The notes: generated by a model from the sequence alone, not told the origin. Shown: positions 1 through 7,485, counted from the stretch's first letter. The stretch is DNA of 16,562 nt from Alphaproteobacteria bacterium UBA6544 (GCA_002434595.1 DJKK01000147.1:1-16562), one strand, 5' to 3'. Made by a program: numbers and translations.

Positions 1-435
1 GGCAGGTGCCTCGCTCGCGGCGGCTTCTTCTGCCGGCGCGTCTTCGGCGGCAGCTTGAGAAGAACCGCCTTCCTCCCCGTCCCGACCGCGACGATCAGCA
101 CGATCCCGATCACCTTTGCCATGCGCCATTGGCGACGGCTCCGCACGCAACTCCTCCACGCGGATCGTGATGTATCGCAACACGTCCTCATGTAGGCGCA
201 GGTTACGTTCCATTTCCTGTAAAGCGTCCGATGGCGCCTCCAGATTGAACATGACGTAATGACCCTTGCGGTTTTTCTTCATCCGATAGGCGAGACTACG
301 CAGGCCCCAATACTCGCGGCGGGCCACGTTGCCTCCGTTATCGGTGATGATCTTTTCCATATCGTCGGCCAGCGTATCGACCTGGCCGGCAGAGATGTCC
401 TGACGTGCAATAAGCACGCTTTCATAAAACGGCAT
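1..435 (-). CDS. rpsF: 30S ribosomal protein S6, C-terminus cut by window edge
   Basis: S6 binds the central domain of 16S rRNA together with S18 in the small ribosomal subunit. The visible 145 residues start MPFYESVLIARQDIS and include the S6 features DNGGNVARREYWGLRSLAY and KNRKGHYVMFNLEAP (about residues 33-70), followed by LHEDVLRYITIRVEE near 81-95. After about residue 97 the chain becomes a charged, Ala/Glu-rich tail with a short Arg/Asp stretch, as in many alphaproteobacterial S6 proteins, and it is still open at base 1. The ATG (433-435 read on minus) is preceded by GGGAG about 9 nt upstream. Genes beyond the edge are probably rpsR and rplI by family synteny (inference). It diverges from fabD and has a leader of about 120 nt that contains hairpins. 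Confidence 0.96.
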   Translation of the reverse strand, partial: MPFYESVLIARQDISAGQVDTLADDMEKIITDNGGNVARREYWGLRSLAYRMKKNRKGHYVMFNLEAPSDALQEMERNLRLHEDVLRYITIRVEELRAEPSPMAHGKGDRDRADRRGRDGEEGGSSQAAAEDAPAEEAAASEAPA

Positions 436-463
436 CCGTACACTCCCTACGGCTGTTAAATGA

Positions 464-524
464 CCCGGAGTCGAAGGAACCCTCCGTTCGACCGCCCGGC
501 TCTAGCCGACGCTCAAGCGCCGGC
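464..524 (-). promoter_or_regulatory. Structured rpsF mRNA leader: two consecutive hairpins
   Basis: In the minus-strand transcript the first hairpin (524-505) has an 8-bp stem, GCCGGCGC against GCGTCGGC with one G-U pair, closed by a UUGA loop. The second (492-470) has GTCGAA pairing with TTCGAC and an inner GGA/TCC pairing past one bulged C. It may extend through an asymmetric internal loop to CCGG/CCGG pairs (outer arms near 496-499 and 465-468). S6 synthesis is known in several bacteria to be autoregulated by an S6:S18-binding leader hairpin. Whether this leader is such an element is inference. Confidence 0.4.
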
Positions 525-538
525 AAGGAGCTATGATC

Positions 539-555
539 TCCCGCGAGTCGCGGGA
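539..555. repeat. 17-bp perfect palindrome at predicted rpsF transcription start
   Basis: TCCCGCGA and TCGCGGGA flank a single central G at 547, so the two arms are exact inverted repeats. The site falls right after the predicted rpsF -10 box. It could be a dimeric repressor operator, or in the transcript a 6-7 bp hairpin with a three-base loop at the very 5' end that stabilises the mRNA. The sequence does not decide between these. Confidence 0.5.
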
Positions 556-562
556 AGGCGGC

Positions 563-590
563 ACTATACCCATTCCGGCGACCTTCGCAA
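563..590 (-). promoter_or_regulatory. Predicted rpsF promoter
   Basis: On the minus strand, TTGCGA (585-590) and TATAGT (563-568) are separated by 16 bp. They match the sigma-70-type -35 box at 4/6 and the -10 box at 5/6. Transcription would start near 556, giving a leader of about 120 nt before the rpsF ATG. The start lies at the edge of the 17-bp palindrome at 539-555. Prediction from sequence only. Confidence 0.55.
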
Positions 591-621
591 TGCGGAATTG
601 TGCGGTCCCCGGGGCGCTTGC

Positions 622-649
622 TTGACAGTCGAGGGCGAGCGGTTATGAC
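622..649 (+). promoter_or_regulatory. Predicted fabD promoter
   Basis: A perfect TTGACA -35 box (622-627) is followed after 16 bp by TATGAC (644-649, 4/6 match to the -10 consensus). Transcription would start about 656, roughly 25 nt before the fabD ATG. An 8-bp palindrome CCCCGGGG (607-614) sits just upstream of the -35 box. The ATG at 645 lies inside the -10 box, which argues against it as the fabD start. Confidence 0.6.
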
Positions 650-680
650 TGGCTCGCAAATCAATCTACGGAACCAAGGC

Positions 681-1634
681 ATGACCCGCGCATTCGTCTT
701 TCCGGGCCAAGGCTCGCAAGCAGTCGGGATGGGGAAGGAACTCGCAGATGCGTTTTCCGCCGCCCGACACGTATTCGAAGAAGTCGACGAGACTCTCAAG
801 CAGAATCTGACCAAGGTTATGTTCGAAGGCCCCGACGACGACTTACGTCTTACCGAAAACGCACAGCCGGCCCTAATGGCGGTCAGCGTCGCAATTGTCC
901 GGGTCATTCAAAAAGAAGGTAATGTGGCTCTGCCGGATGTTGCTTCATACGTCGCGGGTCATTCGTTGGGGGAATATGCAGCACTGGCGGCCGCGGGCGC
1001 CCTTAGCCTTGCGGATACCGCGCGCCTGTTGAAATTACGTGGGACTACGATGCAAAAGGCGGTCCCGGTAGGCCAAGGGGCGATGGCGGCCCTCATGGGA
1101 CCGACTGTCGAAGAAACAGAGGCCATCGCGGCGGATGCCGTGGCGGCTGGCGAGGCCGGCGACGTCTGCGACCTCGCGAATGACAATGCCCCGGGCCAGG
1201 TCGTTGTGAGCGGGAGTACAGCTGCGGTCGAACGTGCCGTCGAAATCGCTTCGGAGCGAGGTGCTAAGCGCAGCATCATGTTGCCGGTCAGTGCACCTTT
1301 CCACTGCTCATTGATGCAGCCTGCTGCCAATGCCATGGCGGAGGCACTGGCAGAGACAACGATTTTGCCGCCCGCCGTCCCACTTGTCGCGAACGTCACG
1401 GCCGACGAAGCCCGTGATCCGGAGGAATTTCGCAAGAATCTGGTAACCCAGGTGACCGGCCGGGTGCGTTGGCGCGAAGGCGTCCTCACACTCAAAAACA
1501 AAGGCGTCAACACGCTTGTCGAAACCGGTGCCGGCAAAGTGCTGAGCGGCCTCGCACGGCGCATTGATCGGGAATTAGCCACAACCTCGATTCAAGGACC
1601 GGGCGATATCGAAGCCTTCCTCGGCAGTCTCTAG
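681..1634 (+). CDS. fabD: Malonyl-CoA:ACP transacylase (FabD)
   Basis: FabD transfers malonyl from malonyl-CoA to the phosphopantetheine of ACP, supplying the two-carbon extender for type II fatty-acid synthesis in the cytoplasm. The 317-residue protein is of normal family length. The N-terminal VFPGQGSQ (6-13), the nucleophile elbow GHSLGE with Ser95, a conserved Arg120 that would bind the malonyl carboxylate, and the catalytic His208 in APFHCS are all present. The start at 681 (MTRAFVFPGQGSQ) matches the family; upstream in-frame codons reach 600 but cross the predicted promoter. The Shine-Dalgarno sequence is weak (ACGGAA about 7 nt upstream). It is first in a fab cluster, 13 nt ahead of fabG. 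Confidence 0.96.
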   Translation: MTRAFVFPGQGSQAVGMGKELADAFSAARHVFEEVDETLKQNLTKVMFEGPDDDLRLTENAQPALMAVSVAIVRVIQKEGNVALPDVASYVAGHSLGEYAALAAAGALSLADTARLLKLRGTTMQKAVPVGQGAMAALMGPTVEETEAIAADAVAAGEAGDVCDLANDNAPGQVVVSGSTAAVERAVEIASERGAKRSIMLPVSAPFHCSLMQPAANAMAEALAETTILPPAVPLVANVTADEARDPEEFRKNLVTQVTGRVRWREGVLTLKNKGVNTLVETGAGKVLSGLARRIDRELATTSIQGPGDIEAFLGSL

Positions 1635-1647
1635 GAGAATCACATTT

Positions 1648-2385
1648 ATGTTCGACCTATCGGGTAAATCGGCATTGGTGACGGGCGCATCGGGCGGTAT
1701 CGGGGGCGCTATAGCGCGCGCCCTGCATGGTGCCGGCGCGACCGTCTCGCTTTCGGGAACGCGGGTACAAGCGCTGGAGAGCTTTGCCGGCGAGCTTGGC
1801 GAGCGCGTTCATATCACACCGGCCAACCTCTCGGACCCTGGATCGCTCGATGGACTAATCGGCGCCGCCGAAGAAGCAATGGGTGCGGTCGATATTCTGG
1901 TGAACAATGCCGGCCTTACACGCGACATGCTGTCGATGCGGTTGACGGACGATGATTGGCAGACGGTTCTCGACGTTAATTTGACCGCGGCGTTTTGCCT
2001 GTCACGCGGCGTGCTGCGTGGCATGATGAAGCGGCGGTGGGGGCGTATCGTCAATATCACTTCCGTCGTCGGCGTTACGGGAAATCCAGGTCAAGCGAAC
2101 TATGCGGCTTCCAAGGCCGGATTGATCGGCATGACCAAATCTATGGCTCAGGAAGTCGCAAGCCGGGGCATTACCGTCAACTGCCTCGCGCCAGGCATGA
2201 TCGTCACCGCGATGACCGACGTATTGTCTGATGACCAGAAGGATCGCATCCTCGATATAATCCCGGCAGGGCGATTTGGCGAGTCGGAGGAAATCGCCGC
2301 TGGGACGCTCTATCTGGCCAGCGACGAAGCGGCATATGTTACCGGCCAAACCCTTCATATAAATGGTGGAATGGCAATGATCTAA
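1648..2385 (+). CDS. fabG: 3-oxoacyl-[ACP] reductase (FabG)
   Basis: FabG is the NADPH-dependent reductase of the elongation cycle, turning 3-oxoacyl-ACP into (R)-3-hydroxyacyl-ACP. The 245-residue classical short-chain dehydrogenase has the Rossmann motif TGASGGIG (12-19), NNAG (86-89) and the tetrad Asn111, Ser139, Tyr152, Lys156 (YAASK). It ends with the usual TGQTLHINGG segment. The ribosome-binding site AGGAG overlaps the fabD stop codon, about 10 nt before the ATG, so translation is probably coupled. Its place between fabD and acpP, together with the FabG-type NYAASKAG and NGGM motifs, separates it from the many other SDRs. Confidence 0.96.
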   Translation: MFDLSGKSALVTGASGGIGGAIARALHGAGATVSLSGTRVQALESFAGELGERVHITPANLSDPGSLDGLIGAAEEAMGAVDILVNNAGLTRDMLSMRLTDDDWQTVLDVNLTAAFCLSRGVLRGMMKRRWGRIVNITSVVGVTGNPGQANYAASKAGLIGMTKSMAQEVASRGITVNCLAPGMIVTAMTDVLSDDQKDRILDIIPAGRFGESEEIAAGTLYLASDEAAYVTGQTLHINGGMAMI

Positions 2386-2402
2386 ATGGGTTTCAGAGAC
2401 CT

Positions 2403-2431
2403 TTGGCAAGCGCTGGTCACGTTGGTAAAAG
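2403..2431 (+). promoter_or_regulatory. Possible internal promoter ahead of acpP
   Basis: TTGGCA (2403-2408) and TAAAAG (2426-2431) are 17 bp apart in the 147-bp gap between fabG and acpP. The -35 box matches 5/6 and the -10 box 4/6. A separate promoter would fit the high ACP demand of the cell, and acpP has its own transcripts in E. coli. The leader would be about 95 nt. The motif is weak, so this is tentative. Confidence 0.35.
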
Positions 2432-2532
2432 TGTGTTAGGAAACGCCCGCCGTCGAGCGGAGTGCCGAGTAGCAACCGCAGGCAGGGCGGAATTTCAAAT
2501 CTACGCTCATACATTTGGGAAGGCTAAAGAAC

Positions 2533-2769
2533 ATGAGTGACGTTGCGGATCGCGTTAAGAAAATCGTCATCGAGCATCTAGGCGTTGATGAGGGAAAAGT
2601 TTCCGATAATGCCAGTTTTATCGATGATCTTGGCGCGGACAGCCTCGACACAGTCGAGTTGGTCATGGCGTTTGAGGAAGAGTTCGGCTGCGAAATTCCC
2701 GATGATGCTGCCGAAAAGATTCTGACGATTAAGGACGCCATAACATTCATCGAAAGCGCCGGCGACTAA
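2533..2769 (+). CDS. acpP: Acyl carrier protein (AcpP)
   Basis: This 78-residue, very acidic protein carries growing acyl chains on a 4'-phosphopantetheine arm in fatty-acid synthesis and donates them for lipid A and phospholipid synthesis. The attachment site is Ser37 in GADSLDTVE, with the surrounding DDLGADSLD motif and the helix-III region EIPDDAAEKI intact. The start is ATG 2533 (MSDVADRVKK), preceded by a strong GGGAAGG about 9 nt upstream. An in-frame start at 2515 would add six residues and destroy that Shine-Dalgarno spacing. It lies 43 nt before fabF, the classic acpP-fabF order. Confidence 0.98.
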   Translation: MSDVADRVKKIVIEHLGVDEGKVSDNASFIDDLGADSLDTVELVMAFEEEFGCEIPDDAAEKILTIKDAITFIESAGD

Positions 2770-2812
2770 TCCCGTCGTCACCCCGTTCACTTTTACAGGA
2801 AGCGTCGTTGCG

Positions 2813-4075
2813 ATGAGGCGTGTCGTCGTAACAGGTATGGGAGTTGTCACGCCTTTGGGCGTTGGCGTCAGCCATGTGTGGCAGAGGCTCCTCAACGGCG
2901 ACAGCGGATTGGGGCCGATGGAGGGGTTCGACGCATCGGACCTCGCTTGTCGGATCGCCGGCCACGTCCCGTCAGGCGATACCGAAAACGGCGATTACAA
3001 CGTTGACGACTGGGTCGACCGCAAAGATCAGCGGAAGATGGACCCGTTTATTGCATTCGCTATCGCAGCGGCGGACGAGGCGATTGAAGACGCGGGTTGG
3101 GTGCCGCAAACCGATGAAGAACGAGAGAAGACAGGCGTCCTCATCGGCTCCGGAATTGGCGGACTGCCGGGAATTTCAGAGACGTCGGTTACCCTTCACG
3201 AGCGCGGCCCGCGGCGGGTCAGTCCGTTCTTCATCCCCGCAAATCTGATCAATCTTGCATCGGGTCATGTCTCTATCCGTCACGGCTTCAGTGGACCGAA
3301 TCACTCCGTCGTTACAGCCTGTGCGACCGGTGCACACGCCATCGGCGACGCAGCACGTCTGATTCAGTTTGAAGACGCTGATGTGATGGTCGCGGGCGGT
3401 GCGGAAGCAGCGATCTGCCGTATGGGTATCGCAGGGTTCGCCGCCGCAAAAGCCCTATCAACCGGATACAACGATACACCCGAGATAGCCTCACGGCCAT
3501 GGGACGAAGGACGTGACGGATTCGTCATGGGTGAAGGTGCGGGCGTCGTGGTGCTGGAAGACTACGAGCATGCCAAGGCCCGTGGCGCCAAGATATACGC
3601 CGAAGTGACCGGATACGGACTATCGGGCGACGCGCACCACATCACTGCTCCGGCAACGGACGGAAATGGTGGATTTCGGGCGATGAAAGCTGCGCTGAAA
3701 CGCGCCGGCATCGCGGCGGAGACAATCGATTACGTCAACGCACACGGTACATCGACGCCGCTTGGTGATGAGATTGAGCTCGGCTCGGTCAAGCGCCTGT
3801 TCGGCGATCACGCCTATAGCCTGTCAATGTCGTCGACGAAATCGGCAATCGGTCATTTACTGGGTGCCGCCGGCGCAGTTGAAGCGATCTTTTCCATTCA
3901 AGCAATCGTCGAAGGCACTGTTCCTCCGACTTTAAACTTGGAGAACCCGTCAGACGGTTGCGATATCGATCTCGTCGCCCTAAAGGCTAAGGAACGTCCG
4001 GTGCGAAACGCCATGTCGAATTCTTTCGGATTCGGCGGCACGAATGCCAGTTTGGTTCTGAGCGCCGTCGACTGA
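2813..4075 (+). CDS. fabF: 3-oxoacyl-[ACP] synthase II (FabF)
   Basis: FabF condenses acyl-ACP with malonyl-ACP and controls the long-chain and unsaturated steps of fatty-acid elongation. The 420-residue thiolase-fold enzyme has the active-site Cys170 in VTACATGAHAIGDA, His311 in NAHGTSTPLGD, Lys343 in SSTKSAIGH, and His348, followed by the glycine-rich NSFGFGGTN (403-411). All catalytic residues are present and the length is normal. AGGA lies about 12 nt before the ATG, a slightly long spacing. It is downstream of acpP and only 6 nt upstream of mltG, with which it is probably co-transcribed. FabB is the main alternative, but the acpP neighbour and overall motifs favour FabF. Confidence 0.96.
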   Translation: MRRVVVTGMGVVTPLGVGVSHVWQRLLNGDSGLGPMEGFDASDLACRIAGHVPSGDTENGDYNVDDWVDRKDQRKMDPFIAFAIAAADEAIEDAGWVPQTDEEREKTGVLIGSGIGGLPGISETSVTLHERGPRRVSPFFIPANLINLASGHVSIRHGFSGPNHSVVTACATGAHAIGDAARLIQFEDADVMVAGGAEAAICRMGIAGFAAAKALSTGYNDTPEIASRPWDEGRDGFVMGEGAGVVVLEDYEHAKARGAKIYAEVTGYGLSGDAHHITAPATDGNGGFRAMKAALKRAGIAAETIDYVNAHGTSTPLGDEIELGSVKRLFGDHAYSLSMSSTKSAIGHLLGAAGAVEAIFSIQAIVEGTVPPTLNLENPSDGCDIDLVALKAKERPVRNAMSNSFGFGGTNASLVLSAVD

Positions 4076-4081
4076 CGCGAA

Positions 4082-5062
4082 ATGAAGCGCGCCGCGCTCT
4101 TTCTTCTCATTCTCGTCCTCTTCGTCTCCGCCTCGGCAGCTGCTCTCTACTATTGGGGCTATCGAACGTTCCATTCGCCGGGTAACTCCGAACAAGCCGT
4201 CCGAATGGTCGTGCCGAGAGGCGCCAACCTAAATCGCATTGCTGAGTTGCTTCAAGAAGCATCCGCCATCAACATGCCACGTGTTTTTGTGCTGGCCGCT
4301 CGCCTATCGGGCGAAGGCCGAGCGATCAAGGCGGGGGAATACGAATTTGCGGCCGGCGACAGTCAACGCACGATCTTAACCACCTTGACACTCGGCAGAA
4401 CCGTGCAACGTCACATCACCGTTCCTGAAGGCCTGAGCGTAGCCGAAGTGCTGGCACTACTGAATAACACGAGGGCCCTGAACGGCACCGCCTCCTTGCC
4501 CTCCGAAGGCAGCCTTCTACCCGAGACATATCGCTTTGAACTCGGCGACAACCGAAACGTCGTCATTCGCCGAATGACAAAGTCCATGAATGACACGGTC
4601 AACTCACTCTGGAGCAAGCGCGCCAAAGGTCTACCGCTCGACAGTCCCGAACAGGCCGTCATTCTGGCATCGATTGTCGAAAAGGAGACCGGTATTCCGG
4701 AAGAACGGGCTCGGGTTGCCGCCGTATTTCTGAATCGAATACGCAAAGGTATGCGATTGCAATCGGATCCGACTGTCGTCTATGGCATCACACGCGGACA
4801 CCGCTCCCTAGGGCGCGCCATTTCGCGCAAGGACCTCGCGACCGACACGCCCTACAACACGTACCGCATTTCCGGCCTTCCGCCGGGCCCTATCTGCAAC
4901 CCGGGTCGGGACGCCATTGCCGCGGTTTTGAACCCAATTCAAACCGACGAGCTCTATTTCGTCGCCGATGGAACCGGCGGTCACGCCTTCGCGAAGACAT
5001 TGGCCGAGCACAACCGGAATGTCGTGCGCTGGCGGCGTCTTCAAAGGTCCAAGAAACCTTAG
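4082..5062 (+). CDS. mltG: Endolytic murein transglycosylase (MltG/YceG)
   Basis: MltG is an inner-membrane lytic transglycosylase that cuts nascent peptidoglycan strands and is thought to set glycan chain ends. The 326-residue protein opens with one membrane segment (about residues 4-26), then a LysM-like region (VPRGANLNRIAELL, 44-58) and the YceG catalytic domain. The signature IVEKETG (198-204) holds the catalytic glutamate, and it is followed by FLNRIRKGMRLQSDPTVVYG and YNTYRISGLPPGPI (258-271). LYFVADGTGGHAF near the C-terminus is also typical. It starts 6 nt after the fabF stop with a poor ribosome-binding site, suggesting coupling to fabF. Its last 4 bp overlap the end of the facing SDR gene. 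Confidence 0.94.
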   Translation: MKRAALFLLILVLFVSASAAALYYWGYRTFHSPGNSEQAVRMVVPRGANLNRIAELLQEASAINMPRVFVLAARLSGEGRAIKAGEYEFAAGDSQRTILTTLTLGRTVQRHITVPEGLSVAEVLALLNNTRALNGTASLPSEGSLLPETYRFELGDNRNVVIRRMTKSMNDTVNSLWSKRAKGLPLDSPEQAVILASIVEKETGIPEERARVAAVFLNRIRKGMRLQSDPTVVYGITRGHRSLGRAISRKDLATDTPYNTYRISGLPPGPICNPGRDAIAAVLNPIQTDELYFVADGTGGHAFAKTLAEHNRNVVRWRRLQRSKKP

Positions 5063-5847
5063 GTCCCTATTGTCGCCGCAGCCGCCGGCTTTTCGGGGAG
5101 GCGGCTCAGGAGAATTCGTAAGAGCGGTGGCGGCACCAGCTGACCGAGCGTGTAGACGACCGCGTACATGATCCATGGAAACGCCACCCGGGCGCGGTTC
5201 CTCGCGAGACCTCGCGCGATGATCTTCGCGGCGCGATCGGCCGGCATGATTAAAGGCATCGGAAAAGGATTTGCTGCGGTAATTCGGCTGTGCACGAAAC
5301 CAGGACAAATCACCGTGACGCCGACACCGCGACGTGCAGCGGAAGGCCGCAGCGCTTCTCCAAAATGGCGAACGGCCGCTTTGCTCGCACTATATGCCGG
5401 TGCGCCCGACATCGGTAAAAATCCCGCAAGCGAAGAAACGATGGCAATCTGACCGCCACTCCGCGCCGCCATCACCTCCAGCGCCGGCAAAACGGTATTG
5501 AGGACGCCGTCGACATTAACGGCAAATATCGATCGCGTTTGCATATCAGATTCGATCCCATCAGCGGTACCACCAGAAATACCGGCATTTGCGACGACAA
5601 GGTCGACCGCGGCCTTGCAATCGACTTCTGCAATCCACCGGAACATCAGATCGCGATCAGTTACATCAACGGTGGACACGTACACTTTCGCGCCCTTCGC
5701 TTCGCAGACTTTGGCGACACCGGCCAACCGATCCTTATTACGGCCTGACAGAAACAACGACACACCGGATTCTGCATAGTGACACGCAAGTGCCTCACCA
5801 ATGCCGCTGGATGCACCGGTGATCAGAATCGAACTTGGTGGTGACAT
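5059..5847 (-). CDS. Uncharacterised short-chain dehydrogenase/reductase
   Basis: A 262-residue classical SDR whose substrate cannot be told from sequence. The nucleotide-binding motif TGASSGIG (10-17), NAG (87-89) and the tetrad Asn111, Ser139, Tyr152, Lys156 (YSASK) are complete, so it should be an active NAD(P)-dependent oxidoreductase. The C-terminus is unusual for a soluble SDR: residues about 223-248 are hydrophobic and proline-containing (PWIMYAVVYTLGQLVPPPLL), suggesting membrane association. This resembles the SDR subgroup acting on lipids or isoprenoids, but that is inference. The gene faces mltG, sharing 4 bp at the stop codons, and diverges from yicC across 103 bp. The Shine-Dalgarno sequence before its ATG is weak. 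Confidence 0.88.
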   Translation of the reverse strand: MSPPSSILITGASSGIGEALACHYAESGVSLFLSGRNKDRLAGVAKVCEAKGAKVYVSTVDVTDRDLMFRWIAEVDCKAAVDLVVANAGISGGTADGIESDMQTRSIFAVNVDGVLNTVLPALEVMAARSGGQIAIVSSLAGFLPMSGAPAYSASKAAVRHFGEALRPSAARRGVGVTVICPGFVHSRITAANPFPMPLIMPADRAAKIIARGLARNRARVAFPWIMYAVVYTLGQLVPPPLLRILLSRLPEKPAAAATIGT

Positions 5848-5883
5848 GAATATGCGTCTGCTCTGCTTCTAGTGGCGGTTGGC

Positions 5884-5912
5884 TTGTTGACCCTATGGGC
5901 GAGGGATATATT
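5884..5912 (+). promoter_or_regulatory. Possible promoter for yicC-gmk
   Basis: The 103-bp divergent gap has TATATT (5907-5912, 5/6 match to -10). TTGTTG (5884-5889) lies 17 bp upstream, and TTGACC (5887-5892) is a better -35 box but only 14 bp away. One of these pairings probably drives yicC-gmk. No convincing promoter was seen for the SDR on the other strand. Confidence 0.4.
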
Positions 5913-5950
5913 GCGGTCGCTGTTTTACCCTGTCCAACCAGGATTATTCA

Positions 5951-6838
5951 TTGCCTCTTGCAAGCATGACAGGATTTGCCCGTGTGAGCGGCGAAAGTCA
6001 CGACCGTCGCTGGACGTGGGAAGCTAAGTCCGTCAATGGTCGCTCCCTCGACGTCAGAATTAAAGTGCCGTACGGCTACGATCGGATCGAGTTACCGGCA
6101 AAGAAACTGGCGGGCGACCGGCTGGGCCGCGGAACGATCTCGTTGACCCTCTCCATCGAAACCAGTCACGCCAATAGTGCGCTTCGTATTAACCGCCCGT
6201 TTCTCAATGAACTTATCGAGCTTCACGGCGACTTCGCCAACCGCGTTGATGCGGGTCCGCTCAAACTCGAGACCTTGCTGACTGTGAAGGGCGTCATTGA
6301 ATCCGTAGAGAACGACGAAACGTCGGAAGGTCTGGAGCAAACAGATGCCGCGCTTTTGTCGACATTGGACGAGGCCATCGAAGGCCTTGCGTCATCACGT
6401 CTTGCGGAAGGCGAGCGATTGAACACGTTACTCGCAGATTGCTTGACCACCCTTGAAGTGGCGTGCCGTAAAGCGCGCAAGTCGGACGGCGCTCGGAGCG
6501 ATGTCATCCGCGATCGCCTCAATGCGCAGATGGCCGAACTTCTGGAACGACCACAGGAGCTTGCCGAAGAACGATTGGCTCAGGAAGTTGCCGTACTTGC
6601 GACAAAGGCGGATGTTCGCGAAGAGCTCGACCGTCTGGAGGTACATTGCGCAGCTGGCAGGGACCTCTTGGCCGGTTCCGAACCAGTCGGGCGTCGACTG
6701 GACTTCCTCTGCCAAGAATTCAATCGCGAGGCGAATACCCTTTGTTCAAAATCCTCCAGCGAGGAATTGACAAGCATCGGACTGGAAATGAAGGCGACAA
6801 TTGATCAACTTCGTGAGCAGGCGCAGAACGTGGAGTGA
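5951..6838 (+). CDS. yicC: YicC/YloC family endoribonuclease
   Basis: YicC/YloC proteins were long unassigned stress-related proteins and have more recently been reported as endoribonucleases. The protein has 295 residues, the family length. The N-terminal domain begins with ASMTGFARV and SVNGRSLDVRIKVP (27-40). The C-terminal DUF1732 region ends with CQEFNREANTLCSKS and IDQLREQAQNVE, a classic signature. The TTG start at 5951 gives MPLASMTGFARV, as in relatives, and has AGGA 7 nt upstream. The ATG at 5966 would remove the first five residues and lies too far from that site. The stop overlaps the gmk GTG start by 4 bp (GTGA), so the two genes are translationally coupled. Its position beside gmk is widely conserved. 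Confidence 0.95.
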   Translation: MPLASMTGFARVSGESHDRRWTWEAKSVNGRSLDVRIKVPYGYDRIELPAKKLAGDRLGRGTISLTLSIETSHANSALRINRPFLNELIELHGDFANRVDAGPLKLETLLTVKGVIESVENDETSEGLEQTDAALLSTLDEAIEGLASSRLAEGERLNTLLADCLTTLEVACRKARKSDGARSDVIRDRLNAQMAELLERPQELAEERLAQEVAVLATKADVREELDRLEVHCAAGRDLLAGSEPVGRRLDFLCQEFNREANTLCSKSSSEELTSIGLEMKATIDQLREQAQNVE

Positions 6839-7485
6839 GCCTTTTGGACAACGATTTGAGATTGCAGCGCCGTGGATTGATGTTCGTTTTATCCTCTCCT
6901 TCCGGAGCGGGCAAAACGACGATCTCCCGCGCAATTCTAGAACGTGACTCAGAAATCGTCATGTCGGTCTCCATGACGACCCGGCCGAAGCGGCCGGGCG
7001 AAGTTGCTGCACGCGATTATCACTTCGTCGAAACCGCGGATTTCAATCTCATGGTCAACCGTGGCGAGCTGCTCGAGTACGCCAAGGTTTTCGACCACTA
7101 CTACGGAACACCCGCAGCGCCGGTCATGGAAGCGCTGGAGGGCGGTCAGGACGTGCTGTTCGATATCGATTGGCAAGGCACACAACAGTTGGCGGAACGC
7201 GCGCGCGCGGACCTCGTCAGTGTTTTTATCCTACCACCATCGACGTCAGAACTTGAAAAACGGCTGCGGGGCAGGGCGCAAGACTCAGCCGAGGTCGTGG
7301 CGAACCGCATGCGCCGGGCACCCGACGAGATGAGCCACTACCCGGAATACGATTATATTATTGTCAACCGGGAGATTGAGGAAAGCATCGAAATGGCAAT
7401 GGCGATCCTCAGGGCAGAACGCCTGAAACGCGCCCGGCAAACCGGGCTTGGAGAATTCGTCAAAGGCCTTCGCGAAGGTCGCTGA
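6835..7485 (+). CDS. gmk: Guanylate kinase (Gmk)
   Basis: Gmk phosphorylates GMP or dGMP to the diphosphate using ATP, feeding nucleic-acid and (p)ppGpp synthesis. The 216-residue protein has the P-loop SPSGAGKTT (21-29), the GMP-binding stretch MTTRPKRPGE (47-56) with DYHFV following, EYAKVFDHYYGTP (81-93), and the VLFDIDWQG segment (107-115). The LID arginines are in RLRGRAQDS (143-151). The GTG at 6835 is inside the end of yicC; it gives a short N-terminal extension (MSLLDNDLRLQRRG) common in alphaproteobacteria, and no better start is seen downstream. The 3' end overlaps the convergent rsmA by 26 bp. Confidence 0.96.
   Translation: MSLLDNDLRLQRRGLMFVLSSPSGAGKTTISRAILERDSEIVMSVSMTTRPKRPGEVAARDYHFVETADFNLMVNRGELLEYAKVFDHYYGTPAAPVMEALEGGQDVLFDIDWQGTQQLAERARADLVSVFILPPSTSELEKRLRGRAQDSAEVVANRMRRAPDEMSHYPEYDYIIVNREIEESIEMAMAILRAERLKRARQTGLGEFVKGLREGR

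Noticed and set aside
600..680. Extended N-terminus for fabD from an in-frame start at 600 or the ATG at 645
   Set aside because: The region contains a TTGACA promoter and the -10 box. FabD proteins begin at the MTRAFVFPGQGSQ equivalent, so 681 is preferred.
2002..2514. 170-residue minus-strand frame across the end of fabG and the fabG-acpP gap
   Set aside because: Mostly antisense to fabG, low-complexity and histidine/arginine rich, with no domain resemblance. The gap is better explained as an acpP leader and promoter.
5080..5093. AGCC/GGCT mini-hairpin followed by TTTT just after mltG
   Set aside because: Only a 4-bp stem and four Ts, and it lies within the coding sequence of the SDR. Too weak to call a terminator.
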